A DNA stretch of 5,911 nt from Pedobacter sp. (GCA_028287885.1 JAQBOT010000328.1:1-5911); one strand, 5' to 3'; counted from the stretch's first letter, positions 1 to 5,911 are shown. Numbers and translations: made by a program. The notes: generated from the sequence alone by a model not told the origin.

Positions 1-11
1 ATATTTATTTA

Positions 12-19
12 AATCTTTG
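12..19 (+). promoter_or_regulatory. Possible Bacteroidota -7 promoter element for the arg operon
   Basis: The octamer AATCTTTG matches seven of eight positions of the Bacteroidota -7 element TAnnTTTG and is followed by C, as is often seen. A start of transcription would fall near position 26 and give a leader of about 250 bases before the acyltransferase gene. The matching -33 element (TTTG or TTG) would lie outside the left edge, so only half of the promoter can be examined. Short AT-rich matches of this kind occur by chance. Confidence 0.25.
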
Positions 20-25
20 CCATTC

Positions 26-274
26 ATACAATTTCAAACGGCACTGTATACAAAAAATGAGTAATCAAAATTCACATAAACTTTCCATTATTGAAGCTAA
101 GAACATAGCTTCTAAATGCCTGTTTATTGAACGGTTACGACCCATATTTTTTGCGCCTTCAAATCGGCAAACTTATACACCGCGTATTTGAGTAGTTCGC
201 ACTCAAGCGTATAAGGGGCAAATGGCCTCTTGAAGCCAATTAATCTTATTTTTTATATTTCTCGTTAACTTCTA
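26..274 (+). promoter_or_regulatory. Long leader region with short ORF and overlapping hairpins
   Basis: This stretch before the first gene has no recognisable protein gene. It contains an ATG at 57 opening a 44-codon frame that ends with TGA at 189-191 and has four arginine codons among its last 19 (codons 26, 28, 37 and 43). Three hairpins overlap downstream. The first pairs 188-193 with 201-206 (TTGAGT/ACTCAA) and can be extended imperfectly to 174-213. The second pairs 212-219 with 225-232 (eight pairs including two G-T). The third pairs 223-226 with 235-238 (TGGC/GCCA) and is followed by a T-rich run at about 244-260. The second excludes the third and the outer part of the first. This resembles a leader-peptide attenuator, but no such device is established here. 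The short frame is also open leftward to position 3, so it could be the tail of an upstream gene. Confidence 0.25.
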
Positions 275-949
275 ATGAATATAAACGATTTTATAGTGCA
301 AGTTGCACTTCCTGAACATCGTGTCTTTGCAGAAATGATCTGTGAAGAAATGGCAGAATCTGCTAAAGCTCGTGGAACGGGTATAGCAAAGCGTTCTCCT
401 GAGTACGTTGCAGGCAAAATTAACGAAGGAAAAGCCGTGATCGCCTTTCATAAAGATGGTACTTGGGCAGGGTTTTGTTATATCGAAACCTGGAGCCATG
501 GACAGTTTGTTGCCAATTCTGGCTTAATCGTAAGCCCCCAGTATAGAAAGGCCGGGCTGGCACATGCCATTAAAGAGAGAATATTCGACTTATCCAGGGT
601 GAAATATCCAAAAGCAAAGATCTTTGGTTTAACAACCGGACTTGCTGTAATGAAGATCAACTCCGATCTAGGCTACGAACCCGTTACCTATTCTGAACTT
701 ACACAGGATGAAGAATTTTGGAAAGGTTGCCAAAGCTGCGTGAACTTTGAGATTTTAAAAAGCAAAGATCGCAAGAACTGCATGTGCACGGCAATGCTTT
801 ATGATCCAGCGACGCAAAAGCACGATATAGCAAGGAAATTTGCAGAAGAGCTGCAGAAAAAGCCAAAACTGTACGAGCGTTTCATGCAGATGAAGCAGAA
901 AATCGTTTTAAAAAAGAACCCCCTTTTATTTTTAAGCTTATTTAAATAG
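275..949 (+). CDS. GNAT-family acyltransferase, candidate N-acylglutamate synthase of the arginine operon
   Basis: This is a 224-residue soluble protein of the GCN5-related N-acetyltransferase fold. The acyl-CoA-binding motif A is visible at about residues 83-99: a beta strand (GLIVSP), then QYRKAGLA in place of the classical Q/RxxGxG/A, then a helix. A later segment (GLTTGLAVMKINSDLGYEP, 118-136) fits the second half of the fold. As the first gene of an arginine operon directly before argG, it is the natural candidate for acylation of glutamate; this is inferred from position. Whether acetyl- or succinyl-CoA is the donor cannot be read from the sequence. Four cysteines, C152-x2-C155-x13-C169-x-C171, follow the core and look like a metal site. 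The tail is basic, then hydrophobic. The ATG at 275 has no Shine-Dalgarno sequence, which is usual in Bacteroidota. The gene ends in TAG, 54 bases before argG. Confidence 0.8.
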   Translation: MNINDFIVQVALPEHRVFAEMICEEMAESAKARGTGIAKRSPEYVAGKINEGKAVIAFHKDGTWAGFCYIETWSHGQFVANSGLIVSPQYRKAGLAHAIKERIFDLSRVKYPKAKIFGLTTGLAVMKINSDLGYEPVTYSELTQDEEFWKGCQSCVNFEILKSKDRKNCMCTAMLYDPATQKHDIARKFAEELQKKPKLYERFMQMKQKIVLKKNPLLFLSLFK

Positions 950-1003
950 CTGATACCAGATGTGCTCAGGTCGGAGGGCAACGTCTAAATAAAACAATTT
1001 GAA

Positions 1004-2197
1004 ATGAAGAAAAAAGTAGTTTTAGCGTTTAGCGGAGGATTAGATACCTCATTTTGTTGTATTTACCTTGCGCAGGACCGCGATTTAGAGGTTCACTCTG
1101 TGATTGTAAATACAGGTGGATTTTCTGAGGTAGAATTGCAGGAGATTGAAAAAAAAGCTTATGCACTTGGCGTAACTTCTCACGCGGTTGTAGACGAGAC
1201 TTCGAATTATTATGAAGGTTGTATCAAGTACCTGATCTTTGGCAATGTGCTTAAGAACGCAACGTATCCGCTTTCGGTAAGTGCAGAACGCGTAAGCCAG
1301 GCAACGGCGATTGCGAATTACGTTAAAAAGATTGGTGCCGACTATGTTGCTCATGGCAGCACTGGCGCTGGAAATGATCAGGTTCGTTTCGATATGATCT
1401 TTAACATCATCATTCCGGAAGTTGAAATCATCACGCCAATCAGAGATTTAAAACTATCCCGCGAAGCGGAAATTAAATACCTCCAGGAACATGGTGTCGA
1501 GTACAGTGCGGAAAAAGCAAGGTATTCGATCAATAAAGGCCTTTGGGGTACCTCTGTTGGAGGAAAAGAAACCCTGACTAGTAACGAGATGCTCCCAGAA
1601 GAAGCATGGCCAACACAGGTTTCGGAAACTGAGCCACGCCGTGTTGAATTGACCTTTGAAAAAGGTGAACTTACCGGCATTGATGGCGAAAGCTTATCGC
1701 CTGTAACGGCGATTCAAAGGCTTCAGGCCATTGCACAGCCTTACGGAATAGGAAGAGATATACATATTGGTGATACGATCATCGGAATAAAAGGACGTGT
1801 TGGTTTTGAAGCTGCTGCGCCTATCCTGATCATTAAAGCCCACCATACACTTGAAAAGCATACTTTAACCAAATGGCAGTTATCCTGGAAAGAGCAGTTG
1901 GCATCCTTCTATGGAAACTGGCTGCATGAAGGTCAATTTCATGATCCAGTCATGAGGAATATCGAAGCCTTTTTAGCAGATACGCAAAAAACCGTTAGCG
2001 GTAAAGTTTTCTTAGAACTGCGTCCTTACCGTTATCAGATTATCGGAATTGAATCTGCACACGATTTAATGAGCAATAAATTTGGCAGTTACGGCGAGAT
2101 GAACAATACCTGGTCGGGAGAAGATGTGAAAGGATTCTCAAAGATTTTCGGCAACCAAGTAATGATCTGGCACAAAGTAAACAGCAATGAAGATTAG
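1004..2197 (+). CDS. argG: Argininosuccinate synthase
   Basis: ArgG joins citrulline and aspartate, using ATP cleaved to AMP and pyrophosphate, to form argininosuccinate in the cytoplasm, the penultimate step of arginine synthesis. The 397-residue length is normal for the family. The N-terminal ATP-pyrophosphatase loop is clear (AFSGGLDTS, residues 8-16), as is the substrate-binding signature HGSTGAGNDQVRFD (117-130). The Lys found in many family members in the middle of that signature (GKGND) is Ala here. The C-terminal synthetase domain carries GIGRDIHIGDTIIGIKGRVG (248-267). The start is fixed by the family N-terminus (MKKKVVLAFSGG), and the upstream region is A-rich without a Shine-Dalgarno sequence. 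The last 11 bases overlap the start of argC in another frame, implying translational coupling. Identification is firm. Confidence 0.97.
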   Translation: MKKKVVLAFSGGLDTSFCCIYLAQDRDLEVHSVIVNTGGFSEVELQEIEKKAYALGVTSHAVVDETSNYYEGCIKYLIFGNVLKNATYPLSVSAERVSQATAIANYVKKIGADYVAHGSTGAGNDQVRFDMIFNIIIPEVEIITPIRDLKLSREAEIKYLQEHGVEYSAEKARYSINKGLWGTSVGGKETLTSNEMLPEEAWPTQVSETEPRRVELTFEKGELTGIDGESLSPVTAIQRLQAIAQPYGIGRDIHIGDTIIGIKGRVGFEAAAPILIIKAHHTLEKHTLTKWQLSWKEQLASFYGNWLHEGQFHDPVMRNIEAFLADTQKTVSGKVFLELRPYRYQIIGIESAHDLMSNKFGSYGEMNNTWSGEDVKGFSKIFGNQVMIWHKVNSNED

Positions 2198-3158
2198 AGC
2201 AGGTATTGTAGGTGGTGCCGGCTATACTGGTGGCGAAATGCTGCGTTTGCTGATCAATCATCCATCTGTAGAACTTGTGTTTGTGCACAGCAACAGCAAC
2301 GAAGGAAACCTGATCTCTGATGTGCATACCGATCTTTTCGGTGACACTGACATTCGTTTTACCGGCACGCTGTCAACAGATATTGATGTACTTTTTTTAT
2401 GTGTAGGGCACGGGGACGCGAAGAAGTTTCTGGATGCAAACTCAATTGAAAAAAGAATTAGGATTATTGATTTAAGTCAGGATTTTCGCCTTAAAGCTGC
2501 CGCTGGTGGCGACTGGGTTTACGGTATGCCGGAGATCAACAGGGAGAAAATAAGAACTGCAAACTATATCGCAAATCCGGGTTGTTTTGCTACAGCTATA
2601 CAGCTTGGTTTGTATCCTTTAGCATCAAAAGGCTTGTTGAAAAGGGAGGTTCACATTAACGCAACCACGGGGTCTACTGGCGCCGGGCAAGGCTTGTCGA
2701 CTACTTCTCATTTTAGCTGGCGCAACAACAACTTGTCTGCGTACAAAGTATTTAATCACCAGCATCTGAATGAAATCGGTGAAAGCCTCTTGCAATTGGA
2801 TCCAGGCTTTGATGCAGCAATAAGCTTCATCCCACAGCGCGGGGCGTTTAGTCGAGGCATACTGGCGACTATGTACCTAGAAAGTTCTCTTTCGGAACAA
2901 GAAGCACAAGAGCTTTATACGCAATTTTACCTGGATGCTGCTTTTACGCATGTTAGTAAAAAGAACATAGACTTGAAACAGGTTGTGAATACGAACAAAT
3001 GCCTGGTTCATGTTTCTAAGCATGGCAGTAAACTTTTCATCGTAACCGTTATTGATAATTTATTGAAAGGCGCCAGCGGACAAGCAGTACAGAACATGAA
3101 TTTGATGTTTGGACTAGAAGAACGGCAAGGTTTGCATTTGAAAGCTTTGGCTTTTTAG
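2187..3158 (+). CDS. argC: N-acetyl- (or N-succinyl-) gamma-glutamyl-phosphate reductase
   Basis: ArgC reduces N-acyl-glutamyl phosphate with NADPH to N-acyl-glutamate semialdehyde, releasing phosphate, in the cytoplasm. The protein has 323 residues, a usual length for the shorter ArgC type. The N-terminal Rossmann loop is GIVGGAGYTGGE (residues 6-17). The catalytic cysteine is Cys133 in NPGCFATA, and HQHLNEI (191-197) supplies the likely catalytic histidine, probably His193. FIPQRGAFSRGI (214-225) and the GASGQAVQNMN motif (295-305) are typical of the family. The ATG lies inside the end of argG, and the first residues (MKIRAGIVGGAG) match the family start. The acyl group, acetyl or succinyl, cannot be decided from this sequence. 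The gene ends in TAG, 83 bases before argD. Confidence 0.96.
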   Translation: MKIRAGIVGGAGYTGGEMLRLLINHPSVELVFVHSNSNEGNLISDVHTDLFGDTDIRFTGTLSTDIDVLFLCVGHGDAKKFLDANSIEKRIRIIDLSQDFRLKAAAGGDWVYGMPEINREKIRTANYIANPGCFATAIQLGLYPLASKGLLKREVHINATTGSTGAGQGLSTTSHFSWRNNNLSAYKVFNHQHLNEIGESLLQLDPGFDAAISFIPQRGAFSRGILATMYLESSLSEQEAQELYTQFYLDAAFTHVSKKNIDLKQVVNTNKCLVHVSKHGSKLFIVTVIDNLLKGASGQAVQNMNLMFGLEERQGLHLKALAF

Positions 3159-3194
3159 AGGCTAACAGGCCTTAATCGATTATTGTCCATAATT

Positions 3195-3202
3195 TAACCT
3201 TG
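3195..3202 (+). promoter_or_regulatory. Possible internal -7 promoter element before argD
   Basis: TAACCTTG, followed by CAG, matches seven of eight positions of the Bacteroidota -7 consensus TAnnTTTG. It lies in the 83-base gap between argC and argD and would give a leader of roughly 33 bases before the argD ATG. No clear TTTG or TTG lies about 19-21 bases upstream; an ATTG sits only 9 bases away. It may be a weak internal promoter or chance. Confidence 0.3.
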
Positions 3203-3241
3203 CAGTTTTAATTTTATCAGGGCTGCTTTGAAATAACGAAA

Positions 3242-4375
3242 ATGAATCTATTTGATGTTTATCCGTTAAATGATATAGAAATTGTAAAAGCTGCAGGCAG
3301 CACGGTTTGGGATTCAAATGGCCAGGAATACCTGGATCTTTATGGTGGTCACGCCGTCATATCTATCGGCCATACCCACCCGCATTATGTGCGCCGACTT
3401 ACAGATCAGCTGAATAAAGTGGGTTTTTACTCCAACTCCGTTAAAATCCCCTTGCAGGTTGCACTTGCAGAGAAACTTGGAAAGGTATCGGGGAAAACTG
3501 ATAATCAACTTTTTCTTTGTAATTCAGGCGCTGAAGCCAATGAAAATGCATTAAAACTTGCATCTTTTTACAACAACAGAAAGAAAGTTATTGCTTTTAA
3601 GGGTGCTTTCCACGGGCGTACGTCGCTCGCAGTTTCGGCTACCGATAATCCGAAAATCATTGCTCCTGTGAATGAGACGGAGAATATCGCTTTTTTGCCT
3701 TTTAATGATGTAGCGGCATTAAAAGAAGCTTTTGCAGCATATGGAAATGACATTTCTGCAGTAATCATTGAAGGTATTCAGGGTGTTGGTGGAATAAGAG
3801 AAGCCTCAGTTGAGTTTTTGCAGGCAATCCGTACTTTATGCGACCAGTATAATGCCGTTTACATTGCTGACAGTGTTCAATGTGGATATGGTCGAACAGG
3901 GTTGTTTTATTCACATGATTATTCAGGCGTTGAGGCAGATATCTATACCATGGCCAAAGGCATGGGTAATGGGTTTCCAATCGGAGCAATCAGCATTGCC
4001 TCAAAATTTAAACCATGGCATGGCATGTTGGGTACAACCTTCGGCGGTAACCACCTGGCTAGCGCCGCTGCTTTAGCGGTGTTGGAAGTAATGGAACAAG
4101 ACAATCTCATGCAAAACGCTGAAGAAGTTGGAAATTACCTGATCACGGAACTGCGCAAGTTTAAAGAAGTAAAAGAAGTTCGTGGAAGGGGATTGATGAT
4201 TGGCATTGAGCTGCCGGAAGAACTTTCTGCAGTTAAAAAGAACCTGTTATTCAAACATCATATATTTACCGGTGAAGCTAAGCCAAACGTTATCCGTTTA
4301 CTTCCTGCGTTAAACCTGAAAAAAGAACAAGCCGATCACTTTCTTGAGAGATTCAAGCTTGCTTTAAAGGATTAA
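3242..4375 (+). CDS. argD: Acylornithine aminotransferase (PLP-dependent class III)
   Basis: This enzyme exchanges an amino group between glutamate and N-acyl-glutamate semialdehyde to form N-acyl-ornithine. It is a 377-residue class III aminotransferase of normal ArgD length. Visible landmarks are the NSGAEANENA loop (residues 94-103), FHGRT (123-127), the cofactor-ring aspartate Asp210 with Gln213 in ADSVQCGYGRTG, the cofactor lysine Lys239 in MAKGMGNGFPIGA, and TFGGN (266-270) before the C-terminal domain. The usual DEVQ motif reads DSVQ here, so the common Glu is Ser211. The arginine-operon setting supports acylornithine over other omega-amino substrates, and the acyl group could be acetyl or succinyl. 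The start ATG fits the short family N-terminus (MNLFDVYPL). The gene ends with tandem TAA codons (4373-4378). Confidence 0.94.
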   Translation: MNLFDVYPLNDIEIVKAAGSTVWDSNGQEYLDLYGGHAVISIGHTHPHYVRRLTDQLNKVGFYSNSVKIPLQVALAEKLGKVSGKTDNQLFLCNSGAEANENALKLASFYNNRKKVIAFKGAFHGRTSLAVSATDNPKIIAPVNETENIAFLPFNDVAALKEAFAAYGNDISAVIIEGIQGVGGIREASVEFLQAIRTLCDQYNAVYIADSVQCGYGRTGLFYSHDYSGVEADIYTMAKGMGNGFPIGAISIASKFKPWHGMLGTTFGGNHLASAAALAVLEVMEQDNLMQNAEEVGNYLITELRKFKEVKEVRGRGLMIGIELPEELSAVKKNLLFKHHIFTGEAKPNVIRLLPALNLKKEQADHFLERFKLALKD

Positions 4376-4378
4376 TAA

Positions 4379-4407
4379 AGGCCGGATAATTGTTTGAATT
4401 GTGGCCT
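4379..4407 (+). other. Intercistronic hairpin between argD and the aldo/keto reductase gene
   Basis: AGGCC at 4379-4383 pairs with GGCCT at 4403-4407. Inside the loop, AATT at 4388-4391 can pair with AATT at 4397-4400 around GTTTG. It starts one base after the second TAA of argD and ends 11 bases before the next ATG. No T-run follows, so it is not a standard intrinsic terminator. An RNA-processing or stability element, or partial attenuation, are possible readings. Confidence 0.35.
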
Positions 4408-4418
4408 AATAGCAAAAG

Positions 4419-5405
4419 ATGATGAAATACAGAAAATTTAAAGACGCAGAAATATCTGAAGTAGGTCTTGGTACCTGGCAACTCGGAAGTGCGGATTGGG
4501 GCCCTGTGGATGAACAAAGTGCTTTTGAGGTATTAAATGCCTTTGCGGAGCTAGGGGGAAATTTCATTGATACCGCCGATGTTTACGGTATGGGTGTGAG
4601 CGAAAAAACGATCGGCAAGTTTCTTCAATCAACAGATAAGCAGTTCTTTGTTGCCTCTAAACTGGGACGGCGCAATGATCAAACAAATGGCTGGCCACAG
4701 AATTTTAGCTATGAAAAGATGCGCCAGCATGTAGAAGAGTCGTTGGAACATCTTCAGATTGATTCCCTTTTTCTGGAGCAGCTGCATTGTATTCCGACTA
4801 CAGTACTTGATGCAGGAAGAGTATTCGACCATTTACGTAGACTGCAGCAGGACAAGCTGATCCAACATTGGGGTGTCAGCGTGGAAACTGCGGAGGAGGC
4901 TTTGATCTGTTTGCAACAGGAGGGTATCGCTTCGCTGCAGATCATCTTTAACCTGTTCAGACAACATTATGCAGACGAATTCTTTGCAGAAGCAAAAGAG
5001 AAGGGCGTTTCGCTTATCGCCAGGGTACCTTTGGCGAGTGGATTGCTAAGCGGCAAATACAGTAAAGAGACTCAATTTTCGAGCACAGACCACCGCAACT
5101 TTAATGCAAATGGTGAAGCCTTTAATGCGGGAGAGACCTTCTCTGGAATAGAGTTTAACAAAGGCGTTGAGCTTGCACAACATATTTCGGGGTTGTTCCC
5201 TGATGAGCGTACGGCACAATGGGCAATTCGATGGATATTGGATCATCCAGAAGTGACAACCGTTATCCCGGGAGCTTCTAATCCTAGGCAGGTTCAGAGT
5301 AACCTCGCCGCATCAGCACTGGAAAGTCTATCGCCTGCCGTACATCAAACATTGAAACAATACTATCAAACTGAAATTAAACCGCTGATTAGGGGTCACT
5401 ATTAG
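4419..5405 (+). CDS. Aldo/keto reductase of unknown substrate within the arginine operon
   Basis: This 328-residue protein is an NAD(P)H-dependent aldo/keto reductase of the (beta/alpha)8 barrel type, probably cytoplasmic. The catalytic tetrad is present: Asp51 and Tyr56 in FIDTADVYG, Lys81 in ASKLG, and His123 in EQLHC. Cofactor-binding segments are recognisable in GVSV (152-155), PLASGLLSGKY (204-214) and IPGASNPRQVQSNLAA (283-298). The length and C-terminal motifs fit the larger bacterial reductases of the YajO or auxin-induced-protein-like type. ATG codons at 4419 and 4422 are adjacent and either could be used. Its place between argD and argF' suggests co-expression with arginine synthesis, but no standard step needs it. 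Action on the semialdehyde intermediate or a related aldehyde is only a guess. The gene ends in TAG, 83 bases before the next one. Confidence 0.9.
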   Translation: MMKYRKFKDAEISEVGLGTWQLGSADWGPVDEQSAFEVLNAFAELGGNFIDTADVYGMGVSEKTIGKFLQSTDKQFFVASKLGRRNDQTNGWPQNFSYEKMRQHVEESLEHLQIDSLFLEQLHCIPTTVLDAGRVFDHLRRLQQDKLIQHWGVSVETAEEALICLQQEGIASLQIIFNLFRQHYADEFFAEAKEKGVSLIARVPLASGLLSGKYSKETQFSSTDHRNFNANGEAFNAGETFSGIEFNKGVELAQHISGLFPDERTAQWAIRWILDHPEVTTVIPGASNPRQVQSNLAASALESLSPAVHQTLKQYYQTEIKPLIRGHY

Positions 5406-5411
5406 CCGCCA

Positions 5412-5423
5412 TTCTAATTAGAA
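5412..5423. repeat. Perfect 12-base palindrome upstream of argF'
   Basis: TTCTAATTAGAA is its own reverse complement and lies in the 83-base gap between the reductase stop and the argF' start, about 65 bases before that start. Part of it (TTAGAA) recurs at 5451-5456. It could be an operator for a dimeric regulator. It does not match the enterobacterial ARG box (TGAAT-N4-ATTCA), and AT-rich palindromes of this length can arise by chance. Confidence 0.3.
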
Positions 5424-5488
5424 CTTGAATATAACTTAACAACACTGCTTTTAGAATTTTAATTGACAGTAAAAAACAAAACTTATAA

Positions 5489-5911
5489 ATGAAACAGTTT
5501 ACTTCTGTAAACGATGTTGAAGACATCAACCAGCTTATTCAGGATGCATTAAAATTGAAATCGCAACCCTATGTAGATCTGGATTTGGGAAAGAATAAAA
5601 CCCTGGGGTTGGTATTCCTGAACCCAAGTTTACGCACGCGGCTAAGTACACAAAAAGCAGCAATTAACCTGGGCATGACTGTAATGGTGATGAATATGGA
5701 TAAAGACGGCTGGGCGTTGGAAACTCGGGACGGTGTTGTGATGAACGGCAGTACGGTGGAGCACATCCGTGAAGCTGCAGCTGTAATGGGTCACTAATGA
5801 GATATTTTCGGAATAAGGTCCATTCCAAAGCTGATTGACCGTGAAGAAGATTAAAATGAGGATTTCTTTAAGAAGTTTATAGAGTTCTGCGGGGTGCCTG
5901 TTGTAAGTCTG
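5489..5911 (+). pseudogene. argF': N-acylornithine carbamoyltransferase (argF'-type), interrupted by three in-frame stops and cut by the window edge
   Basis: This family transfers the carbamoyl group from carbamoyl phosphate to N-acetyl- or N-succinyl-ornithine. The first 102 residues align without gaps to the B. fragilis N-succinylornithine enzyme as remembered. They carry the carbamoyl-phosphate segment NPSLRTRLSTQKAA (45-58) and LETRDGVVMNG (78-88). The residue matching specificity position Pro90 is Val90. After codon 102 come TAA (5795-5797), TGA (5798-5800) and, further on, TAA (5852-5854). The same frame still reads DIFGIRSIPKL, then NEDFFKKFIEFCGVPVVSL, to the last base. The stops replace Tyr, Cys and Tyr of the relative, and there is no frameshift. 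As written, a 102-residue fragment of a roughly 318-residue enzyme would be made, lacking the HPLQ region and the acylornithine domain. Family identity is strong; true pseudogene versus sequence error is undecided. Confidence 0.82.

Noticed and set aside
3..191. An open frame from the left edge to TGA at 189-191 as the 3' end of an upstream gene.
   Set aside because: About 62 codons without a stop in AT-rich DNA is weak evidence, and the translation is rich in Cys, His and Asn with no recognised motif. It is kept only as part of the leader description.
1378..1680. Minus-strand frames of up to about 100 codons opposite argG, argC and the other genes.
   Set aside because: They lie opposite strongly conserved coding sequence, show no protein motifs, and are expected as shadows of the real genes.
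3159..3172. Short hairpin AGGC-TAACAG-GCCT after argC as a terminator.
   Set aside because: The stem is only four pairs with no T-run, and the operon clearly continues.
3810..4076. An 88-codon + strand frame inside argD.
   Set aside because: It lies wholly within the well-supported argD gene in another frame and its translation resembles no protein family.
5425..5440. TTGAATATAACTTAA as an ARG-box-like operator, and its shared TGAATATAA with the start of the acyltransferase gene.
   Set aside because: Only one half matches the ARG box, and the second occurrence is made of a start codon and the first codons of a gene, so chance is sufficient.
5463..5487. A sigma-70-like TTGACA with a TATAAA 15 bases later before argF'.
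   Set aside because: The -10 would overlap the start codon and put transcription inside the gene, and Bacteroidota do not use this consensus for their main promoters.
5795..5854. Reassignment of TAA to Tyr and TGA to Cys as the explanation for the in-frame stops.
   Set aside because: The five complete genes have no internal TAA or TGA over about 1650 codons, Tyr and Cys use ordinary codons throughout, TGC is used for Cys just after the stops, and argD ends with TAA TAA.

Overview
The window is a stretch of an arginine-biosynthesis operon from a member of the Bacteroidota, most likely Sphingobacteriaceae or a relative (Pedobacter-like). The assignment rests on three things: the gene order, the A-rich translation starts without Shine-Dalgarno sequences, and -7-like elements resembling TAnnTTTG. 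No database search was possible, so the taxon is an inference. All real genes are on the + strand and closely spaced, and no mobile element, CRISPR array, tRNA or rRNA was seen.

Layout: 1-274 is a non-coding leader with a -7-like element, a short arginine-codon-bearing reading frame and overlapping hairpins. Next come a GNAT acyltransferase (275-949), argG (1004-2197), argC (2187-3158, overlapping argG by 11 bases), argD (3242-4375), an aldo/keto reductase (4419-5405), and the 5' part of an N-acylornithine carbamoyltransferase gene (argF'-type, from 5489) that runs off the right edge. The gaps are 54, -11, 83, 43 and 83 bases, consistent with one operon, possibly with internal promoters before argD.

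The genes cover most of the Bacteroidota-type acylated arginine route. The GNAT protein is the candidate enzyme for N-acylation of glutamate. ArgC makes the acyl-glutamate semialdehyde and ArgD transaminates it to acyl-ornithine. The ArgF' family carbamoylates acyl-ornithine directly, and ArgG acts after deacylation on citrulline. argB, the deacylase and argH are not in the window. The aldo/keto reductase has no known role in this pathway.

The most notable observation is at the right end. The argF' frame is interrupted by TAA, TGA and TAA codons at 5795, 5798 and 5852, yet the same frame continues to encode recognisable family sequence to the last base. The stops fall where a family member remembered from Bacteroides fragilis has Tyr, Cys and Tyr, with no frameshift. 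This is either a pseudogene or erroneous sequence near a contig end; codon reassignment is contradicted by the rest of the window. Before the stops, the substrate-specificity position (residue 90) is Val, neither the Pro of the succinylornithine enzyme nor the Glu of the acetylornithine enzyme.
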